Source: Juglans regia
Taxonomy: Eukaryota; Streptophyta; Magnoliopsida; Fagales; Juglandaceae
Length of the DNA: 64,000 bases
NCBI RefSeq assembly: GCF_001411555.2
Contig: NC_049903.1
Span: 28,529,527-28,593,526 of the forward strand
Reading direction: 5' to 3'
A program made the translations under genes and the position numbers. The notes under the pieces were generated by a model. That model searched no databases, was not told the origin of the DNA, and saw only the letters and a list, made by a program, of their open reading frames with translations. This document shows, piece by piece, positions 10,667 to 22,605 of the stretch (positions within the stretch are counted from its first letter, which is position 1; the number at the start of each line of letters is the position of its first letter).

Positions 10667-13026
10667 CACTCTGACATATATATGATCATATGCTTTTAGG
10701 GATTTCCCCCACACAACGGATTGCAAATAGAACTTTTCATTATCTTATTTTCAATGTGGTGTGTCTTCATGTTAACGATAAATATTATTGCAATGTTTGG
10801 GAGATCAAAAGGACAATTACTACTTATGAATCTTGGTCGGGATAAAAGGTTAATAAGTAAAAATCTTCAATGATCTTTTCTAAACACGACTTTGACAAGA
10901 AAAAGGGCGCTTTTGAGTATTACTAGTTTTAAGGAGGATAATGTCCCTTTCAAGTATTTAGGGGCTCATTTGATTTCTGGTAGATTGCAGGTGCAACACT
11001 TGGATGAATTAGAGCAGAAAATACAAAAGAAAGTGGAAGGTTGGCAGAACAAGTTGTTATCTAATGGAGCAAGAATATTACTTCTAAGACATGTACTGTC
11101 GAGTATCCCTATACATTTATTGTCCATTATTCAAGTCCCGGTTTTGGTGATAAAAAAAATTAAACAAGATATTGAGCTCATTCTTTTGGGGTACCTTGGA
11201 TGGCAAATCTAAAAGGAAATGGTGCTCTTGGGACAGGATTTTTAAGTCAATACAAAAGGGTGGTTTGGGAATTCGAGACTTCAAAGAGGTTCAAACTTCC
11301 TTAAATATGAAATTTGCATGGAAACTGATGACAGAGCATTCTCTATGGACTGAGTACTTTAAGGCCAAGTATGTGAAAAACAATCATATTTCTTTGGTTG
11401 ATGCAAGGAAAGACACTAGGTTTTGGAGAAATGTTATCAAGTGTGTCCCAATGGTAATTGAAAAATCAAAATGGAAGGTTAAAGATGGAGAGATTTCTTT
11501 TTGGAGGGATAAATGGACATTGGATGGTCCATTAGCAGATCAGTTTGAGGTGAACACTCGTCCAACTTACTTCTCATCAAAGAATGTGAACTTGATAATG
11601 GATGGAATGTGGATTACTTACAGGAGCTGGTTGGCATGGACAAAACGGAAGAGTTGTTGGAAGTTTTGGGAAGGAGTAGAGAGGGAGCTGATATTTTAAT
11701 CTGGACTACTGAAAAATAATGGGAAGTTTACAACAAAAAGTGCATGGCAATGTATCCGAATCTCGGCTCCAAGAATTAAGTGGTTTGATTAGGTGTGGCA
11801 CCCTTGCCTCCCAAAAAATATTTTCTGTTGCAAAATGGAAAGCTTTGAACAATGCTTTAAGTGTTGATGATAGGTTAAGGAGAGTTGGTATTCCATTAGC
11901 TTCAAAGTGTAATTGCTGTAGGAAGCCTGCTTATGAAGACCTTAATCATGTGTTGGCTATGGGAGATTTCGCACAGGAGCTATGGCATCGATGTGCAAGC
12001 CGGTTGGGTATTCCTTCTGTTCCTGGCAGAACTTGGAGGATATGGTTGAAGGATGGTTTAGGCGTGCAAGGAAGTCAACACAGGTGGGCAATCTATTGGG
12101 CTTAATACCGTGCATTGTGACTTGGCTGTTGTGGAATAGGAGATGTAAACTGAGAATGGAAGATAAATTGGACAGCATTGAAACAACTTGGTTGTCTTTT
12201 AAATATTGGGTAGCATGGGCTGGCATGAAATTGAAAGAGGGGAAGAGTTTATCTTGCAGAGATGAGGATAGTTTGCTAGCTCTTAATATAACGGTCAAAC
12301 CCACTAAACATAAGCTACTTATGCAAGTAAAATGGCAGCGTCCTGAAGTTGGGATTTATAAATTAAATATAGATGGAAGTTGCAAGGGGAACCCAGGTCA
12401 GGCAGGGTAGGTGGTGTGATCCAAAATCATCTTGGTGATCTAATGGGTGCTTTTGCAGTGCACCTAGGACAGGGGACAAATAATTTTGCAGAAATGATGG
12501 GTTAGCTTCATGGACTACGTTTAGCTCGTACACTGAGAATTACTTTTATTGCAGTGGAGATGGACTCAATGCTTGCTGTTCAATGGGTGCAACAGAATCA
12601 ATATGATTTATGGTACCTTGAGGATTTTTGGAAAGAAATTAAGGTACTCTTAGGCGACTTCTCGTATCAGATTATCCACTCTTATAGGGAGAGTAATGTG
12701 GTTGCAGATGTTTTAGCCAAAATGGGTTCTGAAGGAATTTCAAAGACTTGTTCACTTGGCAGGAAATACCTCAGGCAGTGAAGGAATTGCTCAAGCTAGA
12801 TAAAGTTGGGGTGTCTTATTTGAGACTAGTTTAAAATAATGTAGTCCTTGAATTCTTTATTTGTGTCCTTTGTTATATTGGTCCTTTATTGTTTCACGGT
12901 ATTCCTTTGTCATGAGTGAGGTTATTTTGAATAAATGATAGAGGTGTCATCCTCTTTCCAAAAAGAAGAAGAAGATGAAACTTTTGGAGTAAATTATGAA
13001 TTTTATGTCATATATATGTCAGAGTG
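10667..13026. mobile_element. TIR-bearing MITE-like element, split by a LINE
   Basis: The ends CACTCTGACATATATATGA and TCATATATATGTCAGAGTG are inverted complements of each other. The same element without the LINE is at 47848-48021 (174 bp). The middle, from about 10804 to 12977, is a LINE insertion. No clear target duplication was found, and homology with the second copy continues to the right of the element, so it may mark a duplication breakpoint instead of a simple insertion. Confidence 0.55.
10804..12977 (+). mobile_element. L1-type LINE, 5'-truncated (RT end, zf-RVT, RNase H)
   Basis: The + strand encodes, in broken frames, the RT C-terminus and connection (FKYLGAHLISGR, VEGWQNKLLSNGARILLL; 10892-11212), the region with FFWGTLDGKSKRKWCSW and GGLGIRDFKEVQTSLN (11172-11699), a zf-RVT segment (CNCCRKPAYEDLNHVL; 11719-12105) and a C-terminal RNase H (LNIDGSCKGNPGQAG; AVEMDSMLAVQW; 12300-12780). 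At least four frame breaks and stops exist. The 3' end is an A-rich GAA tail near 12960-12977. The uninterrupted copy at 47848-48021 shows the pre-insertion state; the flanks CAATGTTTGGGAG and GAAACTTTTGGAG may be a mutated target duplication. Confidence 0.8.
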
Positions 13027-13089
13027 AAAAAGTTTTAAAATCCATATACGTAAGTTTCTTTTCAAGTAAAATCCATATACCTATGGGGG

Positions 13090-13470
13090 TAGGGTTGTTT
13101 GAGAATTGAGATGAGATGAGATGAGATGAGATGAGAATTATGTGAATAATAGTAAAATGATTTGTAAATAGTAGTGAAATAGTTTGAGTTAAAAATTTTT
13201 ATTGGATTTTGGAAAATAAAAAAGAAAAAGTTGAATAAAATTATTAAAAAGTTAAAATATTGTTTTATTATAAATTTTTAATCTAACTTTTATTTTGAAA
13301 TTTGAAAATTTTGTATTGTTTTTTGAAAGTTTGGGAGAGTTGTAACTGTTAGGTAATAATTAAATGAAAAAGTTGAATATTTGCAATTGAAAGTTGTTAT
13401 ATTTGATTGATATTTAAAAATGAAATTATGAAAAATTTTGAGATAATCTCACTTCCCGTTTCGGAACCCA
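13090..13470 (+). mobile_element. Tourist/PIF-Harbinger-like MITE
   Basis: It starts with TGTTTGAGAATTGAGATGAG repeats, then GTGAATAATAGTAAAATG and AAAAAGTTGAATAAAA, and ends GGAACCCAAACC, the inverted match of the TTTGG start. The family recurs at 14860-15195, 15467-15676, 34862-35046, 47490-47690 and 48100-48440, and partially at 13545-13745 and 34430-34600. It has no coding capacity. Confidence 0.65.
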
Positions 13471-13544
13471 AACCATCTCATTCTTCTTTTGTATTCAATC
13501 ACAATTGAAAATAGTAAAAATGTAGCTCTTAAATTCTCTCATAC

Positions 13545-13745
13545 TTTGTTTGTAGTCGAAACTCACCTTAACTTATCCCATGTTATCATTATAAATTTTT
13601 TAAATTTTCATATAAAATATAATAAACAATTCAATTTTTTTAAATTTCAAAGCAATAATAATATTAAAAATAATATTTTAATAATATTTTATTCAACTAA
13701 TCTAAAACTATCATAACTTATCTCTACTTATCTCTGAATCCAAAC
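13545..13745 (-). mobile_element. Partial MITE, same family, opposite orientation
   Basis: The block reads in the reverse orientation of the 13090 element: CTTAACTTATCCCATGTTATCATTATAAAT, AATATAATAAACAATTCAATTT, ending TCTCTGAATCCAAACC. It is separated from its neighbour by only about 75 bp, so the pair may be a nested or inverted-repeat arrangement. Confidence 0.55.
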
Positions 13746-14859
13746 CAAATTTAATGTTCTTTTTATTTTCCATTATATTTTATTTTCTATCACAAAGTGG
13801 GGCCGAAATGTCTACCCATCGCAAGCTCCGTAGTAGCTTGAGGAACCAAGATTTGGTAACCAAGATTTGGTGTCTGGGGCAAAGTGTGCGACATGTGTCA
13901 GCACAAATAATATGTACTTTTTATATATGATTATATGAAAAATTAATCATATCTGGTAAAATTATATAATTTTTCTCGATTTATTTATATTTTTTTAAAT
14001 TTTAAGAAAAATTTATAAATTAAGAATAAACATAGAAAAATATATAATAATATAAAAGTCGTTAGATTTTTTATTGTATAATTATATTATTATTAATAAG
14101 TGAACAAAAAAAAACATGTGAATAACTAATAAATTCTTCACATACTCTCTATCTCTCTAGAAACATCTCATCAATCATCAAGTTAGATAAATTTGCTACC
14201 TCTCATATGCAAGAATCTTCCAGATTTATTTTAACTATTAGATAAACTCTCTTGAAACTTCTAACTAGTTAACTGATTAATATATGATTAAAAACATCTC
14301 AAAATTTGTAAAGGAAGATTATATATAGGTGATAGGCAATAAATTTAATGAAGTCGAGAATGACTTAAGTGAAAAATTAAACAAAAAAAAATTGTGTAAC
14401 TATATATGTAAGCTCATAACGATAAGAAAAACTTATATGATATCATTGATATGAAACTAAATAAATCACACAATGCACACCAAAAACAAATAAAAAAAGA
14501 TAGAAATGTCAAATCAAGACTATTATGTTAATATTGAGTGATATACTTTGTGTTTGAGTATTGGTGAGGCAATCTTAAATATTTTAAGAATATTTACACT
14601 TAAAACATGCAACATAGTTCCGCCCCTGACCTCCACGCTGCTGGGAGTTATATTTCCGCGTTGATTCTCCCCCCTTGGACTCAAATCTTGTGCATTTAAT
14701 AAAGAACAACGCCTTCATTTCCAAATCCACTTGGATTGGTAAATATTGCATGGTGGCTCCAAATCCCTTGTTAATCTAGCTAGAAATTTTTAACAGAAAA
14801 TGGCTTTGAATTGTACTGTTACGTGTATTATTCATTGTTGACGTAGTGAATAGTTTAGG
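13746..14859. other. Noncoding DNA shared with 48600-48900
   Basis: The segments GGGGCCGAAATGTCTACC and GCTGCTGGGAGTTATATTTC are shared with 48630-48780, showing that this is part of the array duplication. I see no open frame or RNA gene in it. Confidence 0.5.
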
Positions 14860-15195
14860 GAGTGAGATCAGATAAAAAATTTGTGAATAATAGTAAGATA
14901 GTATGTAAATAATAGTGAGATAGTTTAAATTGAATATTTTTTTAGTTTTGCAAAAGAAGAAAGAAAAAATTGAATAAAAAATATTATAAAGTTAAAATAT
15001 TGTAATAATATAGTTTTATAATATTATTTATATTTTGAGATTTGAAATTTTTGAAATTTTTATTATTTTTTATTCAAAAGTTTGAAAAATTGTAATGATT
15101 AGTTTGAAAAAATTTTAATGATTAGTTTGAAAATTTTATATTTGAATTTTATTTAGGAATAAGATGAGATGAAATGAGATCAGATAAAAATTTAA
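14860..15195 (+). mobile_element. Tourist-like MITE copy
   Basis: It contains GTGAGATCAGATAAAAAATT, GTGAATAATAGTAAGATAG and AAAAAATTGAATAAAAAATA, and ends near AAGATGAGATGAAATGAGAT. An internal 30-bp tandem duplication (TGTAATGATTAGTTTGAAAA type) lies near 15092-15133. Confidence 0.55.
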
Positions 15196-15466
15196 AATAA
15201 CAAAGAAAAATGTAAAGAATTAACGCAAATATCCCTCGTCAAACAGACAATTCCAAAACTCAAAACTCTTTATTTTGTTCCCTTTTACATACAGAATCAA
15301 ATTTTGAAGAACACATGCACTTAACTCACCATTAATTATTATCACCATTAAACCAAGCACAAAGAGAGATATTTATTATCCCAAATAATTGGTTTTTGGA
15401 TTTTTTCTTTCTAATAAAAAAAGTCACAAAAAGAGATATTTTTATTATAATTTTTATTTCATTTGT

Positions 15467-15676
15467 TCCGCCTCGTTTATTTTCACAACTTCTCCTAATT
15501 TATCTCATTTAATCATTATAATTTTTTCAAATTTTCATAAAAAATAAAATAAACAAATCAATTTTTTCAAATCTCAAAATAAAAATAATATTAAAAAACT
15601 ATAATCTAATAACATTTTATTTAACTTTTAACTTTAATTTTAACTTATCTCATTTCATTCTTCAAAACGAACAAGG
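15467..15676 (-). mobile_element. Tourist-like MITE copy, reverse orientation
   Basis: The ends CCTCGTTTATTTTCACAACT and TTCTTCAAAACGAACAAGG are inverted matches, and the inside reads as the complement of the family consensus. The block from 15290 to 15676 is inverted relative to 47470-47850, so one of these two regions has flipped since duplication. Confidence 0.6.
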
Positions 15677-15688
15677 TATACTTCCTTC

Positions 15689-16398
15689 TAGGGGTGTAAA
15701 TTTAAATTGGGAAACCGGAAAACTGGTCCGGACCAGACCGAACCGGACTGGTTAGTCCGGTTTTGAACCGGTATGGTTCGGAACAGGTTCCTATTTTATG
15801 AAAACCGGCCGGATCCGGTCCGATTTCGATACCGCAGTTTCCGGGACCAGATCGGACTGGTTGAAAAAAAAAAGTATAAAAATTAATTTTATATATTATA
15901 CAAATTTTTTATATATATAATATATTATCATATATTAAATTTTTATATATAATATATATAATTATATATCATATATGAAATAATTTCATATTATAATTTA
16001 TAAATTATAACATAAAATGTTAATCTTAAATATGAACATTTGTAATTTGTCTGATCATATGTTATTAATATAATTATATATAAGATAATATTGTTATAAT
16101 TTATAAAATAAAATTTTAATCTTAAAGATGAAAATTTAATTGATCATATGCTTTAAATATAATATATATATATTAAATTATTAATAACATGTTATCAACA
16201 TTTTATTATATGTTTTTTACATTTTAAAAAAATCAGAAAACCGGACCGGACCGAACTAGAAACCGGTAAAATCGGAGGTACAAGTTTAAGAGGGTAATCG
16301 AGGCATAATCGATTTTAAAAAATGTAAAACCGGTACATACATATTCAATCCTAAATTTTGTATAAAATCAGGCTGAACCGGACTGATTAATCTCCTTA
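15689..16398. mobile_element. hAT-like non-autonomous element (ACCGG-rich), older copy
   Basis: It begins TAGGGGTGTAAATTTAAATT and carries repeated ACCGGAC/GGTCCGG motifs at both ends with an AT-rich middle. It is about 710 bp and homologous throughout to 17616-18330. The 3' end has decayed (TTAATCTCCTTA in place of TTACACCCCTA). Flanking octamers CTTCCTTC (15681-15688) and CTTCCCAC (16399-16406) match at 6 of 8 positions, consistent with a mutated 8-bp hAT target duplication. No transposase is present. Confidence 0.7.
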
Positions 16399-16406
16399 CT
16401 TCCCAC

Positions 16407-17607
16407 AACTCTTTCGTAGATGTTCAGGACACTCGACGATGCGTGACGTGAATTCAGCTCAAATGGTTGGATGTTGACTGACTAACTATATTTTACTAAA
16501 AAGTCTCTTGTTTCTAACAACCACCGCATGGGGTAGTTGTAGAATTAATGGACTCGATAGAGAAAGACCAGCTCTAGGCCCCGGAGCCCTAGTAAATTGT
16601 TATTGTTTCCCTTGGGCCCTTTGATTTTTTTTTTTTAGAGATCAACCAAATATTTTCTCTAAAATTAAACTTGACAACTGGTCAGTGGTCATACTAAAAT
16701 TATCAATTTGAATAAAATGAGAAAATCGCATCATATATATATATATATATATATATAATATTGTTTTTGTTTTTTTTTTTTTTGGAGGAGAAAAAAAAAT
16801 TGTTTGAAAAGGCTCAGGGGAGGATATAAGAATGATTTTAATGGTTTAGAAGAAAATGGAACAAGTTAAAACTATATATGCACACATAGATACTCATATT
16901 TTAGAGACCAAAATCTTAGGTTTTTCAAATTTCAAGAGTCTTTTTAAGTGTGTATAATATTAAATATACATTCATTTTTTTTTTTTTAGATTTTGGAGTT
17001 AAAAACTTTTGAGTTAAGAAAAAAATTAAGAACGTTCTTCAATAATTTTAGCTGGGGTTAGAAGAGAGTTTCATATCGTTGGAGAATTTGAATAGGGTTT
17101 TCAAAATTTGTAAGAGATTAAAAGATAATTTTTCTTTTTTTTTAATAAATAGTTATCCTGCAAATGAACTTATCATCTTTGTCCTTATTATTGAAATTGA
17201 AAAGACATTTAACTGTTGAAATAGCAATTTGATAAAAAAAGGATTGAAAATTCTTGTGCATTGAAGTCTTGTTCGTGACCCTACAAATATTTTATAAAGC
17301 CTCATAAAGATTTGTATCCATATGAAGCATATAAGAATCTCTTCAACCTTGTTATTTTTTTTTATTTACTTTCTTAACACTACTCCTTTTAATATATCTT
17401 ACTTTAATTCACTTTCTTAACACTGCTCCTTTTAATCAATCTTTCTTTCCTTTTTATTAGAAGATATGTGTGATTTCAATTTTTATTTGTATTGATAAAT
17501 TTGGACATTTTTCTCATCCACCCCAAATGTGGGGTTGGGTGAGAAAAGTCTCAAAGTCCATCGAAGTCTTTGATGGGGTTAGTGCGGAAGTCTTTTCTCG
17601 TTGACAA
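16407..17607 (+). promoter_or_regulatory. Upstream module of RLK2, distal part
   Basis: The stretch matches 24490-24831 plus 30095-30405 (for example CCTAGGTTTTTCAAATTTCA-type sequence, AATAGGGTTTTCAAAATTT, GAAATTGAAAAGACATTTAA). It holds an (AT)n run at 16733-16757 and several T-runs. No gene is visible. At about 17211-17220 it contains the uninterrupted sequence in which the Ty3 element sits in the other copy. Confidence 0.6.
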
Positions 17608-17615
17608 GTGATTAG
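17608..17615 (+). repeat. Left target-site duplication of hAT-like element
   Basis: GTGATTAG occurs immediately before the element and again at 18331-18338 immediately after it. The related upstream module at 30405-30415 has a single GTGATTAG with no insertion. Confidence 0.9.
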
Positions 17616-18330
17616 TAGGGGTGTAAATTTAAACCGGGAAACCGGAAAACCGGACCGGACCGGACCGAACCGGACCGGTTGGTCCGGTTTTGAACCGGTC
17701 CGATCAGGAACCGGTTCCTATTTTATGAAAACCGGCCGGTTCCTGTCCGGTTTCTGTTCCGTAGTTTTTGGGACCGAACCGGACCGGTTGGAAAAAAAAA
17801 ATATAAAAATTAATTTATATATTATACAAAATATTTATATATATAATATATAATTATATGTTAAATTTTTATATATAATATATATAATTATATATCATAT
17901 ATGAAAAAATTTTATATTATAATTTATAAATAATAACATAAAATGTTAATCTTAAATATGAACATTTGTAATTTATTTGATCATATGTTATTAATATAAT
18001 TATATATAAGATAATGTTGTTATAATTTATAAAATAAAAGTTTAATCTTAAAGATAAAAATTTAATTGATCATATGCTTTAAGCATAATATATATATTAA
18101 ATTTTTAATAATATTTTATAATAAGAATTAACACTTTATTATATGTTTTTTACATTTAAAAAAAACCGGAAAACCGGACCGGACCGGACCGGAAACCGGT
18201 AAAACCGGAAGTACCGGTTTAGGAGGGTAATCGGGGCGTAATCGGTTTTGAAAAATACAAAACCGGTACATACCGGTTCGGTCCTAGATTTTGTCCAAAA
18301 CCGGACCGGACCGGACCGGTTACACCCCTA
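17616..18330. mobile_element. hAT-like non-autonomous element with intact TIRs and TSD
   Basis: It is 715 bp with 11-bp terminal inverted repeats TAGGGGTGTAA and TTACACCCCTA, subterminal ACCGGACCGG arrays at both ends and an AT-rich core. A perfect 8-bp target duplication (GTGATTAG) and a paralogous empty site near 30405 make the boundaries certain. The 8-bp duplication and TAGGGGTG terminus fit the hAT superfamily. The 81-aa open frame at 17608-17853 is an artefact of the repeat arrays. It must rely on a transposase from elsewhere. Confidence 0.88.
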
Positions 18331-18338
18331 GTGATTAG

Positions 18339-19510
18339 AACCAAAAAATAAAGACCAAACAATACATCAAGCAATAATTTTTCCTATTGACTGCATGTAT
18401 GAATAAATTATTGTCACAAAAATATTAACAAAATAATATCAGTACAACTTAATCAGTTTAATTGGAGTTAAGTTTGAAAACTGATTCATGATCCATCCAA
18501 CGAGCTATATAAAAAAACATTGAAAATCCCCTATTTATAGGAAAAGAATAAAATTGTTAAGGAGGAAAAGATTAAAGTGTAATGCTACGTATAGTTCGCA
18601 CATGCAAGCTAGATAATTTTCTTTAAAAAATTTTTAAATTATAATAATATCTCTTTAAAATTATTACAATTTTTATTTAATGAAATATATTAATAGATCT
18701 GTACATACAATCTTCACTTGAGTACTATAAATATAATTTCTTAAGACTAAAACCACTTTAAAGGAAAAGAAAAAGGAAGCATCCTACAGCGTACGTGTTC
18801 CACGTCCATCGAATTAGTAATTGATCATCGTCGGGTCAATCATGTGGAAGTCTTTTCGACTTTAAATTACGTTCTGACTCTTCAATACACAAAAGATCTT
18901 TTAATTACTTTCCAAAAAATCTGACTATAAATTTCAATAATTTTAAAGGCTGTGAAATCTTAAAATAATATGAATGGTATAAATGGAGTGACGTTAAAAG
19001 TACTAAAAAAAACACAATATATTTTTTCCTCTTTCATTTTAAATGTATTTCATTGAAATTAGTACTCACAAAGTTTAAAATAGAAAATAGTTTTTTTTTT
19101 TTTGAAAAGTAAAATAGAAAATATCTAAACACTTTACAATGACGTCCCACAACATATAGCATTTAATCACATCATCATGTACGTCGTTACGATGTAATAA
19201 TACACTTTAAATTCAGTAGTACTGTGTTGAAACTATATATAAGATCAATTCTCCAAATGGGACCAACATATAATGAATACATGAATATAGTCAATGAGTC
19301 ATGCGTGTAGGACAAGTCTTGAGGGTCGATTTCAAGGAATCAATGTATTGGCTTTCAAAAGGAAATTTCAATGCAGGATGAAATATTCATTCCATGGAAA
19401 TTTTCTAGATGATTCATTCAATGATTTCACAGGCCTAGCTTGAGAGTATATTTTCTTATATAATATAAAAGTCTAGCCTAGTTCTAATCGGTCATTACTT
19501 ACTCATAAAA
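18339..19510 (+). promoter_or_regulatory. Upstream module of RLK2, proximal part
   Basis: It is nearly identical to 30416-31230 over most of its length (including CATCCTACAGCGTACGTGTT and GTCAATCATGTGGAAGTC). The last 350 bp match the proximal promoter of the other RLKs, with a TATA sequence at 19457-19470. The very high identity with the RLK3 upstream block points to a recent duplication or conversion. Confidence 0.65.
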
Positions 19511-22500
19511 ATGGCAACAATCTCCCTTTCCATTTCAATACCGATGGTAGCATGGGCTATCTGGATCATGTTATGTGGAAAGTGTTTGGATAATGCACTT
19601 CATCAACTTGTTGTTGCTGCATCTGGATCATCTGCCCTTCAACTTAAACAAGCCAAGGCTTTGCAGGAGATTGGGTGGTGGCCGTCCACTACTGCCCAAG
19701 CAAGTAGTAATTATTCAAGTGTTGCCACTGGGATGGTATTACTTGCAATGTTGGTGGAAGCGTCACAACCATCCAAAGATCTCATCATGGTTTGGGAGGT
19801 CAGTTGAAACTCAACTTCTCTTTATTCCCAAACTTAGACAGGCTTGATCTTAATGGGAACAACCTTACGGGGCTCATCCCACTTGAGATAGGGATGTTGA
19901 AAAATCTAACCTATTTAGACCTTTCTTCGAACATGCTCGTCGGTCCAATCCCTTCCACTCTTGGCAATTTAACTAATTTGGAATATTTAGAACTTAGTCA
20001 GAATAAAATCAATGGATCCATTCCCTCCGAAATAGGGATGCTAAAAAATCTGACCTATGCATATCTTTTTTTGAACATGCTCGTTGGTCCAATCCCTACT
20101 AGTTTGGTTCATTTAACTAATTTAAAATGTTTACATCTTAGTATTAATCAAATCAATGGATCCATTCCCTTCGAAATAGGGATTCTAAAAAATCTGACCA
20201 TTTTATACCTTTCTTTCAACATGCTCATCGGTCCAATCCCTACCACCCTGGGTCATTTAACTAATTTGGAATATTTGTCCCTTCATCATAACAAAATCAA
20301 TGGATCCATTCCCTCCGAAATGGGGATGCTTAAAGATTTGAACCTCTTTAACCTTAGCCATAACTTTATTAGTGGAGAAATACCTAGCGCACTTGGGACT
20401 ATTGCCCCTCTATGGAGCATGGATCTTAGCTACAATAATCTTACGGGCAACATTCCCTCTTCTCTCATTGGTATACATAGACTCGACTTATCACATAATT
20501 CTTTTGAGGGCCAAATTCCGGACGATTATGCTCTGTATTATACCTCCAACACATTATATGGCAATAAGGATTTATGCGGTCAATTCAAGATTTTCCCTCC
20601 ATGTCCAAAAGGTAAAAAATCAATCATAACCAAAATAGAAATTTTTGCACCCATCACCATTTTCCTCGGATTGCTGGTTATTGGGGGCGGTATTCTCTTG
20701 TCTCGTTGTGTGTTCAAGAAAAATCAAATTGAGTTTAGGGGATCAAAGAATGGAAACATATTCTCGATATGGAATTATGACGGATCTATTGCATATGAAG
20801 ACATTATTGAAGCAACCGAGGATTTTGATATCAGATATTGCATTGGAACTGGTGGTTATGGTAGCGTTTACAGAGCAGAATTACCAAGCAGAAATGTGGT
20901 TGCATTAAAGAAACTTCATCAAAGAGAGGCTGAGAATCCAGTTTTCTATAAGAGTTTTATAAATGAGGTGAGGGTGTTAACAGAGATTCGACATCGAAAT
21001 ATTGTGAAGCTGCATGGGTTCTGTGTACATAAAGGATGCAGATTTTTAATTTATGAGTACATGGAAAGGGGAAGCCTATTTTGTGTCCTAAGAAATGTTG
21101 ATGAAGCTATGGAATTGGATTGGAGCAAGAGGGTAAACATCATCAAAGGCATAGCACACGCCTTATCTTACATGCATCATGAATGCATCCCAACAATTGT
21201 TCATAGAGATTTATCATCCAACAACATTTTGCTGAACTCCGAATTCCAAGGTTTTATATCTGACTTTGGAACTGCTAAACTCCTTGATCCCGACTCCTCC
21301 AATCAAACATTGGTTGTTGGCACTTATGGTTATATTGCTCCAGGTAAATTGTTGATTGGTTATTTCGACTCCAACAAGAGCATTTAAATTATTTAATTAA
21401 GAATATTGAATATAATTATTCCATTAGTCAGCATCTAAACATTTTTTAAGATTACTTTTCTTTACTATTTTTTTCTTGTTTGATTTACAATTTGCGAATC
21501 GTTACCGCCAATTAAGCTAAAAGGATATTAAGTTGATAAAACTAAAAGGACATGTAATATAATCTAAAATCCCAATAATCTAAAATTATAAATTTAATTA
21601 GATATATATGTTCTTCATTTAATTATATGTTTAGCATAATCGCATATATTATTTAATAATTATACATTTGGAGAGTGGATGATGAAACTATTTAAGAATA
21701 GTTTGCAATTAGAAATAATATAATAATATAGTAGCTTCCTACAGTCAAAGTTTCAATTCTTAGAATTCAAATAATACTAGTCCTAGATCTGATCGAATAA
21801 TGTGCGAGCTAGTTGAATAATCTAAGATTTCAATTAAGAATATCATATATAATTTCTAAGTATCTTATTTTAAGATATTTCAAATAAATTCAAAATGTTT
21901 TTAAAATTAAAAAAAAATAGATTCAAATTATATCCTCTACACAAAAAAATTAAAAAATAAATAGTTGAAGCTAGAACCCATTTTTGTGAACTTGTTTATT
22001 TTTCAGAATATTATATAATGAAGTTGTCACGTCTTTATATTCTCTGTTTAAAGACTTTTATTTTGAAAACTAAATATTATTATCGATAACTTGATTAATA
22101 TTATTCTTCATTCAATAATTTTACTGTTAAATTGTAATTATCAAATTAATTAAATGTATTACTGTTCATTGACCGTATTTAGTCGTTCTCATCGTTTTCT
22201 TCTTTCTCTATAGAGTTTGCCTACACGATGACAGTTACTGAAAAATGCGATGTATATAGCTTTGGAGTGGTGGCATTAGAAGTATTAATGGGAAGGCATC
22301 CGGGAGAACTCTTGTCCTCATTATCATCATCATCATCATCATCTCAAAATATAATGTTAAATGAAATATTAGACCAACATCTGCCACCTCCAAATCGTCT
22401 AATTGGACAAGAGATTTTGCTTATCGCCACGATAGCATTTGCATGTCTGCACACTCAGCCAAAGTCTCGGCCTACAATGAAATGTGTATCACAAGAACTT

Positions 22501-22605
22501 CTCTCTCGTAGGAAGCCGAATGACATACCCTTGACTAGGGTTTCACTCTCGCAACTGAGGAAACAAGCAGCATATATGGCAGGGTTAGGATTTGCTTATT
22601 GTTAG
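19511..22605 (+). pseudogene. RLK2: LRR receptor-like kinase with a single 1-bp deletion
   Basis: The ATG at 19511 gives a signal peptide like the sister copies. Exon 1 ends at 21343 and exon 2 is 22214-22605, with GT-AG splice sites and the intron splitting the APE glutamate codon. From 19792 one open frame of 531 codons covers three 48-residue two-LRR units, the C-terminal LRRs, a TM segment (IFAPITIFLGLLVIGGG) and the kinase: [10 protein letters not shown] loop, VVALKK lysine, HRDLSSNN, DFGTAK. The only lesion I find is one missing C near 19722 (AGTGTTGCCAC against AGTGCTTGCCAC in RLK5), which shifts the frame in the N-cap. Repaired length would be about 741 aa. It may be a young pseudogene or a sequence error. 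Confidence 0.85.

Noticed and set aside
13100..13140. GAGATGAGATGAGATGAG pentamer run considered as CRISPR-like or satellite array
   Set aside because: It is the terminal part of a dispersed MITE family and has no spacer structure; plant nuclear DNA is not expected to hold CRISPR arrays.
17608..17853. 81-codon frame rich in G, T and R within the ACCGG arrays
   Set aside because: It arises from subterminal repeats of the hAT-like element and is not preserved in the 15689 copy.
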